Positions 1-15,000 of a DNA stretch of 60,000 nucleotides are shown one piece after another; within the stretch, counting starts at the first letter, position 1, and the number at the start of each line of letters is the position of its first letter. A program made the translations under genes and the position numbers. Source of the DNA: Phoronis australis (Eukaryota; Phoronida; Phoronidae); the NCBI GenBank assembly GCA_002633005.1, contig NMRA01000126.1:607883-667882 (forward strand), written 5' to 3'. Below the pieces are notes generated by a model that saw nothing but the letters and a program-made list of their open reading frames with translations, did no database searches and was not told the origin of the DNA.

Positions 1-3000
1 AAGTCTAAAAAGGTAAGTCCTTCTTGATTGTTAGAAAATAGAATGATGGAAGGTGAGGGCATGGTGTCCATTTTATGGTAGCAGCTTCGTATCCAAGATT
101 ACATCTAAATTTGTTTAAAAAAATATATAACCTCCACTGAAAGCTGTGCGTGTATGGCAAGTAGAAGAAATTTTCAAGGATTTTTCACCTTTCTGAGTGG
201 CGTATAGTCTTGGTAGTGAAGTAGTTCTGGAAGGATAGTGTTTTTGGTGAGCATTGCACTTCCCGAATTGACAATAACTGCCTAGGCTGTAACAGAGTTT
301 ACTGAAGGTTATATAAGCCAGATAGCTATCTATCATGGACCCTCAATGTCAGGCTAGAATGTTAAACAGGTTTTCAGAATCTGCTTTACAGAATCTGCTT
401 TACAGATTAATTTGTTGACAATCTAAATACGGCCAGCTGAATCTGGATAACTGTAACACTCCATTTTCCTTCAGGGAGACCATGTTTGGATTATTCTTGA
501 CGGCCCTGTGGACGCCATCTGGATTGAGAACCTCAACTCTGTACTGGATGACAACAAGACGTTGACCTTGGCTAATGGAGACCGCATCCCCATGGCTCCC
601 ACTTGTAAGATTTTATTCGAGGTGCATAACATTGACAACGCCTCACCCGCCACTGTGTCACGTAATGGTATGGTGTTCATGAGCAGCTCTGCTTTGGACT
701 GGAAACCAATTCTCAAAGGTAAAGATTACTTTGTGCTTTCTGAGTAGAATGGAAGTATTGAATCCCTGCATATTGTTTTAATTTTATACGGTTAGTAATG
801 TTTATTTTCATATTCTTCGGCCATATGTTAACCCAAATAATGTCAACTACTTGAAATAAATGTCAGATTTTTATGCTTTTGAGATTCCGAAATGAATTGT
901 ATTTCTGTTGAGTTTCTTGACTTTATGGGTGTTGTGTGGTGAAAGTGTTGATGCCAAAATGTGTTCTTGGTGCAGTTTATTTGTTTCATGTAAGCTTCAT
1001 TTTTGATACAACTACTGAATTTAGTAATTCAGGTATTATAATTGCTAAGTGGCTCAATTTTTACTTCGCAGGCTGGTTGCAGACACGTCCTGCACAACAG
1101 CAAGAGGTCATCTACACAGCGTTTGAGTCAATCTTTGGTGAGCTCTACCTTTATGTGATCCAGAGCCTGTGGCCTAAAATGGAAATCCTTGAGTGCATGT
1201 ACATCCGTCAAGCTACTGACCTCTTGGAGGGCTTCATACCATCAAATGATGAAATGAAGGACATTGGCAAAGAACATATAGAGAAACTGATCCTGTTGGC
1301 CATCATGTGGTCACTGGGAGCTGTACTGGAGCTGGAGGACAGAAAGAAGGTGGGGTCATCAAGCACGTTCTATAACGGCAACCATTTTGAATTTAAATAT
1401 GGCCACCAGGTTTCGGTGTTGAGGGCTTCGTTCCATAGATACGAGAGTTTAGTTTAAGTGTAATTATGCGCTTTGCTTGTAATACATTTTTGAAAGGTCT
1501 ACGGAATTTAGCCCAGCTGTTGTTAGAACACAGTCAGGTTTTGCAATACAATACAATGTTTATAGTCTGCTTGCTTATTGTTAAAGTTTGTAAGTTGATC
1601 AACTTAATCATTAAGGTTTCGTGCCATTTGATATTTTGCACATCACAGAATCTGAAGCAATGAAAGAAGACAGGTGTACTATTGGTAAATGTTGTTTATA
1701 AAAAACTACAATTTTTAACCAAAATGTTACTTGACCTGTTCTCTTTTCACTTGCCTATGAATGCATGGTTCTTTCAGTTGGCATTTGAAAGAATTAAAAA
1801 TTGTCAATGGACTCGTATTAGACTTGCACTTTACTGTATTTGTAGCTGGAAGAAAAGATAAAAGAGATTAACCAGTTCTTGCCACTACCCCCAGCAGATG
1901 GTGAAGACACGTTCTTTGAGTATGCAGTGACTGAGAAGGGAGAATGGGAACACTGGAGCAATAGAGTAGGTTACCAAGGTTACCAGTAGATATGATGGTG
2001 AAGATTAAAATGGCTTTTGGCTGTGATGGTGATAGTGCCATGTGACACACTTTTGTAAATTGTTGTAAGGTAATCTCAACATGTGGCTATTATACACTCT
2101 GTTGTTCATTATGGTTATCTCAACATGTGGATAGTATACACTCTGTTGTTCATTATGGTTATCTCAACATGTGGCTATTATACACTCTGTTGTTCATTAT
2201 GGTTATCTCAACATGTGGATATTATACACTCTGTTGTTCATTATGGTTATCTCAACATGTGGATATTATGCACTCTGTTGTTCATTTTTTGTCCAATCAG
2301 TTATGAATGCTTACTGATTTTGTCACGCTCATCTCGTTGCAGGTTCCAGAGTATAACTATCCAACTGACTCAGTTCCCGACTATGTGTCCATTTTGATTC
2401 CTAATGTTGACAATGTGAGGACGGAGTTTCTGGTGGATACCATCGCAAAACAGGGCAAAGCCGTCCTTCTGATTGGTGAACCTGTAAGTTGTCATGGACA
2501 TGTTCCATTTAATTTTGGTTGCATTCATATTGTGAACATAAATGTAGTTTACCCTTTAATCTGTTTTCTCTTTTGTAGAACATAGAGTGAGTGTCATGAA
2601 TCAAAGTATATCACTTAAATAAGAATATTTCATAAATCATACAGTTTTTTATGTATAGGTGTTCTTTTATTGTGAAATTTCAACTTCACAAAAAATTAAT
2701 ATTTTAAGTGCCATTTCACTAGGACAACCATTTTGTTGATGCAGAACAAGCAATTGAAAATTTGAACTGAACAATACATATTAAATCTGTTTAATGTGAA
2801 ACAAGGTGGTGCTATGTTGAAATTCTGTCATTTTGGAATGAGTTTTGAATGATCGCATTTATGTAAAATCATGAATTTCTAACCTCATGAAATGGTAATG
2901 ATGATAATGGTGTTATGGTTAACGGCAAAAGTCATGAAGTTTCACTGTGTTCTTTTCACAGGGCACAGCCAAGACTGTGATGCTGAAGGGCTATTCCAAC

Positions 3001-6000
3001 AAGTATGACCCTGAGCTTCACATGTTCAAGAGTTTCAACTTCTCTAGTGCCACCGTGGCCTTGATGGTGCAACGTACTATTGAGAGTTATGTGGACAAGC
3101 GGATGGGTACCACCTATGGGCCGCCAGCTGGACGCAAGATGACTGTCTTCATTGATGACATCAACATGCCCATCATTAATGAGTGGGGAGATCAGGTAAT
3201 GATTCAGAATAGAAGTGATTTCAACGGCTAATGTTTGTTGTAAGTTTTTATCGGGACAGGAAGTGGCATCGTGTAGGCTGCCATGTTGTTTTTGAAATTC
3301 TCTGTTTAGTTATTTGTTGGTTGTTATAAGTGGCATCAAACTTTAAGTTAGCAGCTCATAACAGAGTTACTTGAAAAACAAATGTTTTTCAGATGATTTC
3401 AGCTTAAAATCTAATGATATTTTTGTGTGCCTGTTTAAAGCAAGTTAAAATAAAAAATAATGTAGCAAATTTGAATTAATTTTTGTAAGAAATGAGTCAT
3501 GTTTATTTTCATTCTGTTTGGAGACATCTGGGTTGTTAATTCAATGTTAGGTTGAACATTTTTTTGTTGAATACTGACATTTTAACCTTCCCATTTAGGT
3601 GACCAATGAAATCACCCGGCAGATGATGGAGATGAGAGGTTTCTACAATCTGGAGAAGCCTGGTGAGTTCACCAACATTGTCGACATCCAGTACGTGGCA
3701 GCTATGATTCATCCTGGCGGTGGACGTAATGACATCCCGTCACGTCTCAAGCGACAGTTCAACGTGTTCAACTGTACACTACCCTCTAATGCCTCTATTG
3801 ACAAGATCTTCAAGACTATTGGCATTGGCTACTTCTGTGCTGTAAGTTTGTAATGGGTCAAACTTTAATTGCAAACTTCAAACTGGAATAAATGGAGATG
3901 GGAGTGAATCCTGCCATTAAAATGATCATTGAACTCCATTCAGTTAGGATTTGCAACAAGTTCCATCACAGAACATGAACCAAAACATTGATTTTCAAAG
4001 ATCATGCTAGCTGGGTCTTTTTTATCTTTGTGGTAATGTTCATCATTACTGTTATCTCATGTCATGTCATGTCACAACAGTACTATAATTACTGCCATTA
4101 TTATCGTGTTTGTCATACTAATTAGTGGGTTCTAGTAACAGTATTAAGAGGATCATAAACATTTCAGTGCAGTATAGTGCAGTGTAACATTTCCATTATA
4201 TTTCAATCTACTGAAAATTTGTTTTCATGAAAAACTATTTCTGTTATTATTCCAGTATATTTTCTTTGAACTCATTACAAGTGAAAATAATTCACAAATT
4301 ATTGAATCTGAATTGATAGTTTACGTTGTCATTTAAGATGTCACTCCTAGTTTTTTGAGAGTCCACTAAAAAGATGTGTAAAAGGTGACAGTTTTGTGAA
4401 GACGTTTGCGCAATATTGACAATTGCCTTACTTTGCTGTCAACAGGAGAGAGACTTCAACGAACAGGTGAGAGAGGTGGTTACTCAGCTTGTTCCAGCTA
4501 CACGCAAGCTATGGCAGAGAACTAAGGTCAAGATGTTACCTACACCGGCCAAGTTTCACTACATCTTTAACTTGAGGGATCTCAGTCGTATTTGGCAAGT
4601 ACGTACTTAACAGAGTTGAGTTGACATGGTTATTGTTACATAATTTTTGCCATGTGTGTAGTAATATTATTGTTGTCATTTTTCTTGACTATTGGTTTTG
4701 CTGCTGCTATAGCCGGTACTTTACGGATGTCTTTGCATGCTTCTATGCCAATGTGCAGCAGGTACTAATTAAATGATGAATGCTATTTGAACATCATCTA
4801 CGCTAAATGAAGTGCAGTAAGTTGTATTCATTGACAACTTATAAAATAATGTGAAAACAAAAATTATGCAAATAGATGACCTTTACCCTAATGACTTACC
4901 TTGGGGGCTCACATAGCCTGCATCGCACAGTGTTATTCCCCAACACCACGTCATGATGCTTACTGGACACGGTTCAGTGATTTACGGCCGATCATTTTGG
5001 ACACAAAACTTGTTCTTAAAAACATTTGGCAATTTTCATCCTACTTCACGTTCACATCATAGTCAATTTTCAACCTACTTCACGTTCACATCGTAGTTAT
5101 ATGTTGTGTATCTTACTAATTTGACCAAACAATCACAGAGATGCGGAATTAGCGGGCAAGTTCCACATCACTCTTTGAACTGTTGTTGATGATGCACTGT
5201 GTTCAGTTTGTACTATTTAGTAGTTACCTTCTGTGATTGAAGTAAAGTGTGACATCTGAAGTGCCTTGCCTACTCTGGTAAAAGCCCACCTCCAACTACA
5301 TAAGTCCACCCCTACTTTTGAGTTATTCTGCTGTATAAGTCTACCTGCTCATATATATACTCACCCTACCTAGCCTCTTAGCCTTGGTCAAATTGTCCTC
5401 TTGCTTATGCTCCATTTCCAGGAGGGCTGCAAAGCTGCCTGAAAAAATAAATCCCTTCAACATGCAGTCATTGCTAGACTGGTAGCATGTCAGCATGGCC
5501 TTACACACTTACGTCTAAGCGTGCCCTTATACACTTATGTCTAATATAAGATTACACTGTCATAAACTCTCACCTATTTTCAGGTCTTCCCACTTACCTG
5601 CCTATAGGTATAAACCATAATTGATATGGGTTGTTTTTTGCTTCATGAAATGTAGCAAGGTTGCTTATATATAAGTGAACTTTGTTGTTAAACATTTAAT
5701 GCTATCTCCATGTTCCTATTATAGTTGTTACCAACTTGTCTTTTTGCCTCTAGGGGATGCTAATCAGTATTGGTGAAGTAGTACAGACACCCCAGATCCT
5801 GACAGCGCTCTGGAAACACGAGTGTTACCGTGTCATCGCTGACCGCTTCACTACACAGACTGATAAGGACTGGTTTGAGAAGAGTATCAAACAAGTAGTT
5901 GATGAAGAATGTGGTGCTGCCCTTGGCAATGACCTACATGAGGAACCGTACTTTGTGGATTTCTTACGGGAGGCCCCAGAACCCACGGGTAAGTTCACCT

Positions 6001-9000
6001 GACTTTTGTTTATCTCTGATTTAATGTTTTTGACTCTCACTGGACTTTTGAGTCTTGTCTGGAGAGAAATTAGTGAGCAAAAAGTCTTTTTGTAGGAGTC
6101 CTTACTTATTGAATTGTACTGTTTTCCCATTCATGTCCAACTGCAGCATTTCTGAATTAGAAATTTTGAATTCTTTTTATGCACCTACATATTATGTGGA
6201 CGCATTATGTTGTCATACCCCTCTGGATGGGATGACATGAGCAAATATGTGGACAGCATCTTCAAAAGCCTTCAACAGATTTTTATAAAATTTGGCAAAT
6301 AGGTATCTATTATTGGGATGACACTACCTTCCCATTTCAGATAGATTTAAGGTATTTTGTACCTGATAGTGAACATTTTTACTGTTTTTGAGTCAGTATT
6401 GTATTTTTAGTATGTTTTTTTTGTTGTCTGCTTCTGTATGTGCCAAACAAAATATGAAATTTAGCAGATGTGTTCCTACTGACAAGAGAATGACTGACAT
6501 GGTTTTCAAATGGATCCAACTACTGTGGTGCCCCCTAGTGACATTTTTTAAGCATCTACGGCTGTATCTCCTAAATCCCTTTCAAGATGTTTTTAGAATT
6601 TTGCAATTGTTTTCCGATTAACTTGAAAGCAGATGAACAAATTCAACTACCACTGTGGTTCCTAATGACAGTTTGTATTTTTTACGTTTTCCTTATAAAG
6701 TTTGAATTTTTGGAGTTCTTTGTTGGATTTTTGTGAAATTTGGTTAATAATTTTGAGAGATACGTCACTTTATTTCCATTTTTGGATGGCTTCAATGTAT
6801 TCTGTGCCATCTATTGGTCATTGTTTGTGATAAAAACAAATACCCCTAGAAGCAACACCATTTGCGGTGCAGTTGTGGGCACATTTCAGCAGTCCACTTT
6901 GCTCTACTTGTTATAATCTTCATGATGTAATTATGGTATTTAAAAGTTACGTATCAGTTCTGACTGAATATACATAGTTGACTACTATTTCTGCTACTTG
7001 TAATTTGCTATAGATAGCTTTTGTAGCATAAAGAAGAGTTGATATTCATGTTTTAATTTTGTTTTGATAATGTATATGCATGTATTGTTAAACAGGAGAA
7101 CGGGTTAGAACAGGTACTTGTTCCAGTAATGCACAAAGCATGCCATGCAACTTGAGTTCAACAAGCCAATAATCCGCTTGTTTCACATTCCATTAACTAT
7201 TCCCTTCATCTTATATGTAGTTATGTAATAGAAATTTTGTTCTGAAAGTTTTATTTCAAAAGCAACACAAAAGGTACAGTTTAACTGTCGTGTAAAATTA
7301 TGCACCCACATATTTATATGCAATTTTGCGTCTGTGATTGTATCTCCTTAACCCCTTGAAGGATCTTTGCAAAATTTGGCAGATGAGCTTCTATAGAGAT
7401 GGCAGCAGATGGCAATGAGTTTCAGCCAAAACTATTCTGTAACCCCTAGTGTCACTTGTTTTTTGCATTTCCCTCTATATCTTAGGGGTTCCTTGGCTTA
7501 TTTTCATCAAATTTAGCATTCGAATAGTTGTGTATTACAGTGACGGTGCCACCTTCTCATTTTGGACAGATTTGATGCATTTTGCGCCATTTAATGGTCA
7601 TTTTTTATGATACTAAAACACACTGTTTACGGTGCTGTCATTTCAACACTCCGCATTGCTCTTGTTTATTTTCTTAACGAGCCATTTTTGTTCTTTACAC
7701 TCACAATTCCAGTGAGATTGACACCTTCTTATGTTTGACCACCTTGTTTCTGTTCATCCTCAGGTGATCGCAAGAGTTCTGTAGGCCCAGTTGTCTATCA
7801 TAGTAGTTGCTAGTTTGAGTGCATTTTTAGAATTGTCTAATTTTACTGCATATCAGTTGTGAAGCAAAATTGCTGGTTTCCAAAAACAAAACAAAAATCT
7901 TAGAAATTATTTTTTTCCAAACATTTACTGCGAAACCTTTCTGTAGGATCACATTTTCATGAGAGGTAAAAACGATTGTATTTTTGTAACACAAGCGAGA
8001 CAAGAGCCTATTTGCAGCAATATGGTTATTACTTTTTCTATAATTAACATTATCATTGTTATACAATTAGTGAAACTTCTTGAGGTCATCATATTAGTTT
8101 TAATACTCCAGAAATGTTTTGTAGTCTGAAAAAAGATATTGACTGATATTGAATATTAAGCTATGCTTCATTCTTTATGGAAATCAAAAATAATGATTGA
8201 AGAGCACTTTTATTCACAGGATAAGTATCTCATATAAGAACACAATTATTCTATTTGTTGCTGGAGGTCAGTCAATATCAGCATTTTTATGTAAAATAAT
8301 TATCAACTGTTAACTTTTGCAAGTCACGTAATGAAATATTACCTTATTTTGTTAATCAGGGGAGGAAGGTGATGATGCAGACCTGGACGCCCCCAAGATA
8401 TACGAGCCTATCGAGACCTATGAGCAACTTGCTGACAAACTCAAGGGCTACATGGACCAGTACAATGAGTCTATCAGGGGAGCAGCCATGGATTTGGTCT
8501 TCTTCAAGGTTGGTGGCTATTGATGGTTTCTAACTCATATGTTGTTTCAGTTTTACAACTTTGTTTAGAATACGTAGTCACATGCAAAAAGCAGTATGAC
8601 CACTCAGTACATTGGATATTGTAAACAGAATTGAACAAAACATGTTGAAGATATGCACTGTATGGTGCTAAACAGTGTGTGACATCTCAGTCTTACTTGA
8701 GAATTTGGTCAAGAGACTGATGTTTTTTATTGCTGACGTGCATTATAAACACATAAATTGGTCACTCATGCAGTGAATTGACAGTATCAAAATACAGTGA
8801 CATCGGAATTTGGTTTTTAACTTGCACTAACCTCTAGTACAGCACTCTTCAGTTACAGCTGATCCACTTGCAAATCAGTCTCCAACCTTTCACTTCTCTT
8901 AATTTCAGGATGCCATGACCCACTTGGTGAAGATATCTCGTATCATCCGCATGCCCCGCGGCCACGCGCTGCTTGTTGGTGTGGGTGGTTCTGGTAAACA

Positions 9001-12000
9001 GAGTCTTACCCGCCTGGCCTCGTTCATTGCTGGCTACAAGAGTTACCAGATCACACTGACCAGGTACAGAAAATTGCACAATGAATAATTTTAATGGTGT
9101 TTGCAGATTAGTCTAGATATGGACACTCTCAAATTTTTAATTGCCGAAGTCCTTCAGGGATTCTCTGTTTCTAATCCCTTCAAATTTAGCTAGTCTAGCT
9201 AGGGGAAGTTGGGGAGCGTTGGGACACCCAGTCTCATTGAAGCTACTCCTTTGTAACCACCTTGCCTCTCTGTCTTCCATGCTACATGAGGATTTTTCCT
9301 ATTTTATGCACTGGGTTTTACTCATAAACATTTTTACAATAAGTATTGCTATTTTTAATTAAAAATGTTTATGTACATGATTGAGCTAAATAGTCCTTAA
9401 AGGATGTAGTGTAGAGCTACAAGTGGGGGAGCATTATAGGTCTGGTCATTTGAGTAGTCTTTGCGGATTTTTCTTTCTGGAATGTTGAAAGTTTATCACA
9501 TGAGCTAAAAGGTCATGTAATAATAAGTTTTGTTGACTCGAATAAAATTTTTGCAGAAAAAATATGCAAAAACGACTCATGGATGGGCCTTACATATAGC
9601 AGCAATAATTGGTTGCCGTGATTACTTTGTGCTGAAGTGTGATCTTTAATTACTTTTACCATAATAACTCTTTTCCATTCCATCTCCTCGTAGTCTTCAC
9701 CTAATCTTTCAATGTTTCCATACTCTCCCACCAGATCATACAATGTGGCCAACTTAATGGACGACCTCAAGATCCTGTACCGAACTGCTGGTCAAGAAGG
9801 CAAGGGTATCACGTTCATCTTCACTGATAACGAGATTAAAGATGAAGCCTTCTTAGAGTACATGAACAACATGCTAGCCTCAGGACAGGTTAGTACTGTT
9901 GATGACGTTGACGAAGGACAATGATCACATTCAACTCTGGGGTGTACATAGTGCTTATTACATGAACAATATACAGTTCTTGGTACAGATTGGTACCTCT
10001 GCAGATATTATTGGTGATCAATGATCCCATTCAGTGATGTTCACAGTGATAATACCAAATTAATATGAATGATAAACAAGCAAATACAGGGTTTAGCGCT
10101 TAATTGGCCTAAAGTCAACTCACATGACGTCAACCTGTCGAAACTCCCAGATCGCGTACTTGCCCGTTTTCCCGTTCAATTAAAAAACACCATGTGAACA
10201 CACGGGGATGGTGGGGGCCTTTTTGGGTGCTGCGGAGGTCATTTTGCCCTCGTTTGGCTCCTACAAGAAGCAGACAATCAACACACATAATTTCCTTAAG
10301 CGACGTGCCCAACACTTGCCAGTTTTTGTCAAACAATTCGGACTCCTGTCAATTTGCTTCAAGTTGTGCTTTTATCGGTGGCTTCATGGCAACTTGAGAT
10401 TTTTACTAGGTCGCCAAACAAAATCTGAGGTCACAAAATCGAGCCCTGAAATATGTTTTTGGGAAGGGATTATTACATTTACCTGTGGTATCTGGGGTGA
10501 TTATGCCTGCAATGTTTCATGAATACTATTCTGTTCCTGGGACTCAGATACGGTACTGGTACTGATGGTGCCAATCATGTCTTAATCTAACTTTTGCCCT
10601 TTACATGATTGTTCTTCAGAGAGGACTGAAATCCGTAAAGCAAAACTGGTCAATATTGTGAACAAAGCTTCAAATCGACTCTTTCATGTGAGAGTTACAA
10701 AAAGTGTGCAGTGTCTTAGTTTTCATTAAAAATGATTTAAGGAAAGTGGCTCGCATTTAGACTGTGATTCTTGACTTGTGTGGTCATCATATTAACCTTG
10801 AGGCTCCGTCTTGATCTTCAAGGTGTCTAACCTGTTCCCTCGTGATGAGATGGATGAGATTCTCAACGAGCTGATTGGAGTGATGAAGAAAGAGTTTCCA
10901 CGACGACCTCCAACCCAGGAGAACCTTATTGACTACTACCAATACAGATGTCAGCAGAACCTACACGTCTGCTTGTGTTTCTCACCGGTATGAGTCAGTC
11001 GGATTTTGTCTTGTGATAAGATCACTCCGTATAATTCATACTAAAACGCTAATTGGAAGTTGTTTTCAAGTGGTGAAATCTCACCCATTTTGCACACAAA
11101 CAAGTGCCAAAATTTTCATTTTTCGAACCTTATAACTTTGTTGTGAATACCCATAGCTACTCAAAACATTGTTTGGTGCCAATTAGCCATGGAGTAAAAT
11201 TTAAAACTGATAAAGCATTAATTGGTGATACCGGGGATATAAATTTTCACCTATCGACCATATTGTGTCCTAAATTAATGAGATTTTAATTTATTGCAAA
11301 GTTAACACAGTTAGTGTACAAAGCCTGAGACAGGAAATGAGTTATAAGTTATGCATTCTGTTTCTTTCATGAATGAATTTAGAAAGTCGTGTGAGCAAGA
11401 ATACAACTAAAAGAGTAACAATGTATTAAGTGTTTCATCGGTGAAACATTTCTGACTGAAACTATTTTTCAATTACTAGGTTGGTGAGAAGTTCCGCAGT
11501 CGTTCGCTGAAGTTTCCTGGTTTGATCTCTGGTTGCACGATGGACTGGTTCCAACGTTGGCCAAAAGATGCTCTTGTTGCCGTGTCGCATCACTTCCTCA
11601 ACAAGTTTGACATAGCCTGTACGCCACAAATCAAGAATGCAGTGCAGAATACTATGGGTGTATTCCAGGTATAAAAGGATGGTCTTCATCAGCAGACTTC
11701 AGAGCTGCTATGAACCATGTGCTTGGTGTCAAAAGCTACTGTCTTCACGTGTGCAGTTTGTGCTTTCAAAGAAACATCAATGCATTCATTTCCTTTGTTT
11801 TTGAATTGAAGGTGGTTACTATATATTATAATAACACCTTGAATTTGCCGATGCGTTAACTGATATGGTTGCCATGCCCTACAAGACGCTTGTCTTGCAT
11901 GCAAAACAGACGCATCAAGTTTTATTGGTTCAAAGCAATTAGATGAATGCAGGTTTAGGGTAGACATGGTGATTCAAGCCATTGATTTGCTATTCTATTT

Positions 12001-15000
12001 GAATTGCTATTCTGAGCGGCAAGGCTCATTTAGATTACACATGTACCAGTGCATTGAGTTAGTCAACAAATGAGTCAATAGATGTCCTACCGTTGCAATA
12101 ACTTTAGTGGCCGTAATCAAAAGTTACTTTGACAGAAGACTGAACATGGGTTTGTTGTGCCTTTAATGTACAAAGTCAAAGCATTGTTTTATATTGTCTC
12201 CCTTAATGGCTATTCTGCACCACAAGCTCTAATTAGTAAATGCAATAACTGGGAGCAGAATTATTAATTAAATTCCCATGCAGTGTGTGGTTTTGTGTCA
12301 CTGAATAACCATTAATTCTGATTGTCACAGTCCTACACGGTGTTTCAGAGGGTAAATCAGTTAAAGTTCTTTGTTTTTGTTCAAAGATCATGGTTATTGA
12401 TTACTCCAAAGATATTTTTAACAATGGCTTTGGGTGGAGGGCGATTGAAGTTGGACGAAACTGGAGTGTCAGAGAATAGCCATCTTTATTCCAGGCAGAT
12501 TCCCAAGAAAGTGACCACCTAAAAAACAGTGGTGTCATGTGGTTGCCATCTCAAATAATACTAGATAGGCAATACACAACAGGCTCAACATGTGTTTGGA
12601 ATAATTGCGTATTGCTGTAAATGTGGTAAGTAACTCTGTAGTGATTCACGTGTTTTTTTGAGGGCTACATGTTTTTGATGAGTTTGTAAATAAGGTCATT
12701 ATTGTCTGCATTGTTTCAGGACTTGGTGGCTGAGACCTGCACAGAATATTTCCAACGGTTCCGACGGCAGACTCATGTGACACCCAAGTCATATTTGTCC
12801 TTTATTGATGGTTACAAGGGAATATATGCTGAGAAACGGGAAGAGATTGGTGTGCTTGCGCACCGCATGAACACTGGTCTAGAGAAACTGGTAGAGGCGA
12901 CGGAATCAGTCAACCAACTGTCCAAGGAACTAGCAGTCAAGGAGAAGGAACTCGCTGTTGCTTCAAAGAAAGCTGATGCTGTGCTGGCTGAGGTGACTGT
13001 TAGCGCCCAGGCTGCTGAGAAGGTCAAAGCTCAAGTCCAGGTCGTCAAGGATAAGGCGCAGTCGATTGTCGACGCCATTGCTGCAGACAAATCCGTTGCT
13101 GAAGAGAAACTGGAGGCAGCAAAGCCCGCCCTTGAAGAAGCAGAGGCGGCCCTTCAGACTATCAAGCCCGCCCATATCTCCACCGTGCGAAAGCTGGGTA
13201 AGCCACCCCATCTGATCATGAGGATTATGGACTGTGTACTGATCTTGTTCCAGCGACGCCTAGATTCAGTCGTGATGGACCCTGAACGGCCTTGTAACAA
13301 ACCATCGTGGGGTGAGGCCCTGAAGTTGATGAGTAACTCTGGCTTCCTCCCTGGTCTCATGAACTTCACCAAGGTAAGGCACTTTGAATAATGAAAAGAG
13401 ATAAACATTCATGGAAAATTCATTGAAAAGTTTGTAATAAAAATGATTATTTTGGAAGCTGGACCTCCAATTTTCCTTTTCATTGAATTTTGCAAAAAAT
13501 ACATAGCAAAAATTGCATTTTATTGTCTTTGCGGTTGCAGTTATTCCTTGAAAAGGAAAATCTGTCCTGGAGAACCTGAAAAATTAAACCTAAAAATGAC
13601 ATGGAAGTCATGAATTAGCATTGCTACATGGTTGACTCGTTTTATTTACATTCAGTCAAATCAAAATATAGGTCTGATTCAGATTTAGTTTTTTAATGAA
13701 AGTACCATTTCTCATTAAGATTGGTGCTAGACAAACATTTAAAATCACACTTAAAACTAAACCGGTCTTGACAATGTGTTTATTTCAACAAACATATGCT
13801 AAATGTAAAGGCCGGGGTAATAGTTTCTTATAGGGGTTCCATATTTTGCGAACTAGTTCCTTCCACTGTTAAGCAATTGTCATAGGAAGTCGATACCCTT
13901 ATACAAGCACTGACATTTAGCATTAGTATTGGTATTGGTTTTACTGTGTGTGTTTTCAAAGCTTGAGTCTTTGATGGCAGCGTGAACATTGGAAAGGCAG
14001 CTTTGTTATTGAAGCTGCATCATGCAGCACGTCTTGGTTATTATAGTTATCGTTATCTTGATTTACTGTTATTGTAGGACTTTATTACTGAGGAGATGGT
14101 GGAACTAATGCAGCCATATCTGGATATGGAAGATTACAACCTGGAGACGGCCAAGAAGGTGTGTGGTGACGTGGCTGGACTGTGTTCTTGGACCACTGCT
14201 ATGAGCACTTTCTACTGGATCAACAAGGAAGTGTTGCCCCTCAAGGTAAGGGATCATAATTTTTGAACATCAGTGGCATGTTTTATTGAAGTTTCTATGC
14301 CCAACCCCTGGCATGTAATTCTTTGAAAATGGCTGTCAAGTTTGAATGTTGTTTAATGGTCAAACTTACATGAATTGCCTTTATTCATTCTGATGAAAAT
14401 TTTTGACTGCTTTCCAAATGAATTCAGTCTCTACAATCTTCTTATCAATAACTTTTAAAAATAATTAATAGCAGGCCTTCTGGTACACGTACGCAGGTCA
14501 CGCATGTGGGTCCATTGCACTGAACACCTGGAACTATTTTTGTGTTTTATCAACAACTTGGTTGGGTGACTTTTGTGAAGTGGGTCCTTGTATTGATCAC
14601 ACTTTTGTTGATACAAGAGAATAAAAAAGATGATTCTTTACATCGTTTAAGCAAGTCCTGAGAAAATCTTGCAATTATGCAGTCATCTTGTGTCTTTAAA
14701 ATAAAGCTATAAATGTGATGCAAGTTATGGTGTACTTGACTGAAATTTATGCTTTATGAAGATTGTTAAATACTAAGCAACAGTTAGCTGTTAATATCTC
14801 ACTTGTTCTACCTATTAGGCCAACTTAGCTGTTCAAGATGCCAAGCTTAATGTTGCAATGACGGAGTTGAATAACGCTCAGGCACAACTGGATGCTAAAC
14901 AGGCGGAGTTAGATAAAGTGCAGGCCATGTATGACGCAGCCATGAAGGAGAAACAGGTAACTTATCCTTATGTTGGCTGAACATTCATATTGTGGTGGTC

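Larger units (their letters stand above)
5754..11668 (+). other. Dynein exons for the AAA3-AAA4 region and AAA4
   Basis: The exon at 8909-9063 carries the AAA4 Walker [10 protein letters not shown] (visible residues about 627-635). The exon at 9735-9888 carries the AAA4 Walker B region [20 protein letters not shown]. Exons 10823-10987 and 11480-11668 finish AAA4 ([10 protein letters not shown], then [15 protein letters not shown]). Both nucleotide-binding motifs look intact. The intron at 5989-8359 is the longest in the visible gene. Confidence 0.92.

Noticed and set aside
2083-2397. 104-codon open frame on the + strand
   Set aside because: It is the 44-bp tandem repeat read through in one frame (repeating [14 protein letters not shown]-type units), then intron sequence. 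No family resemblance.
12812-13211. Minus-strand frames opposite the stalk exon
   Set aside because: Shadows of the coiled-coil coding strand (Ala/Ser/Leu-rich complement).
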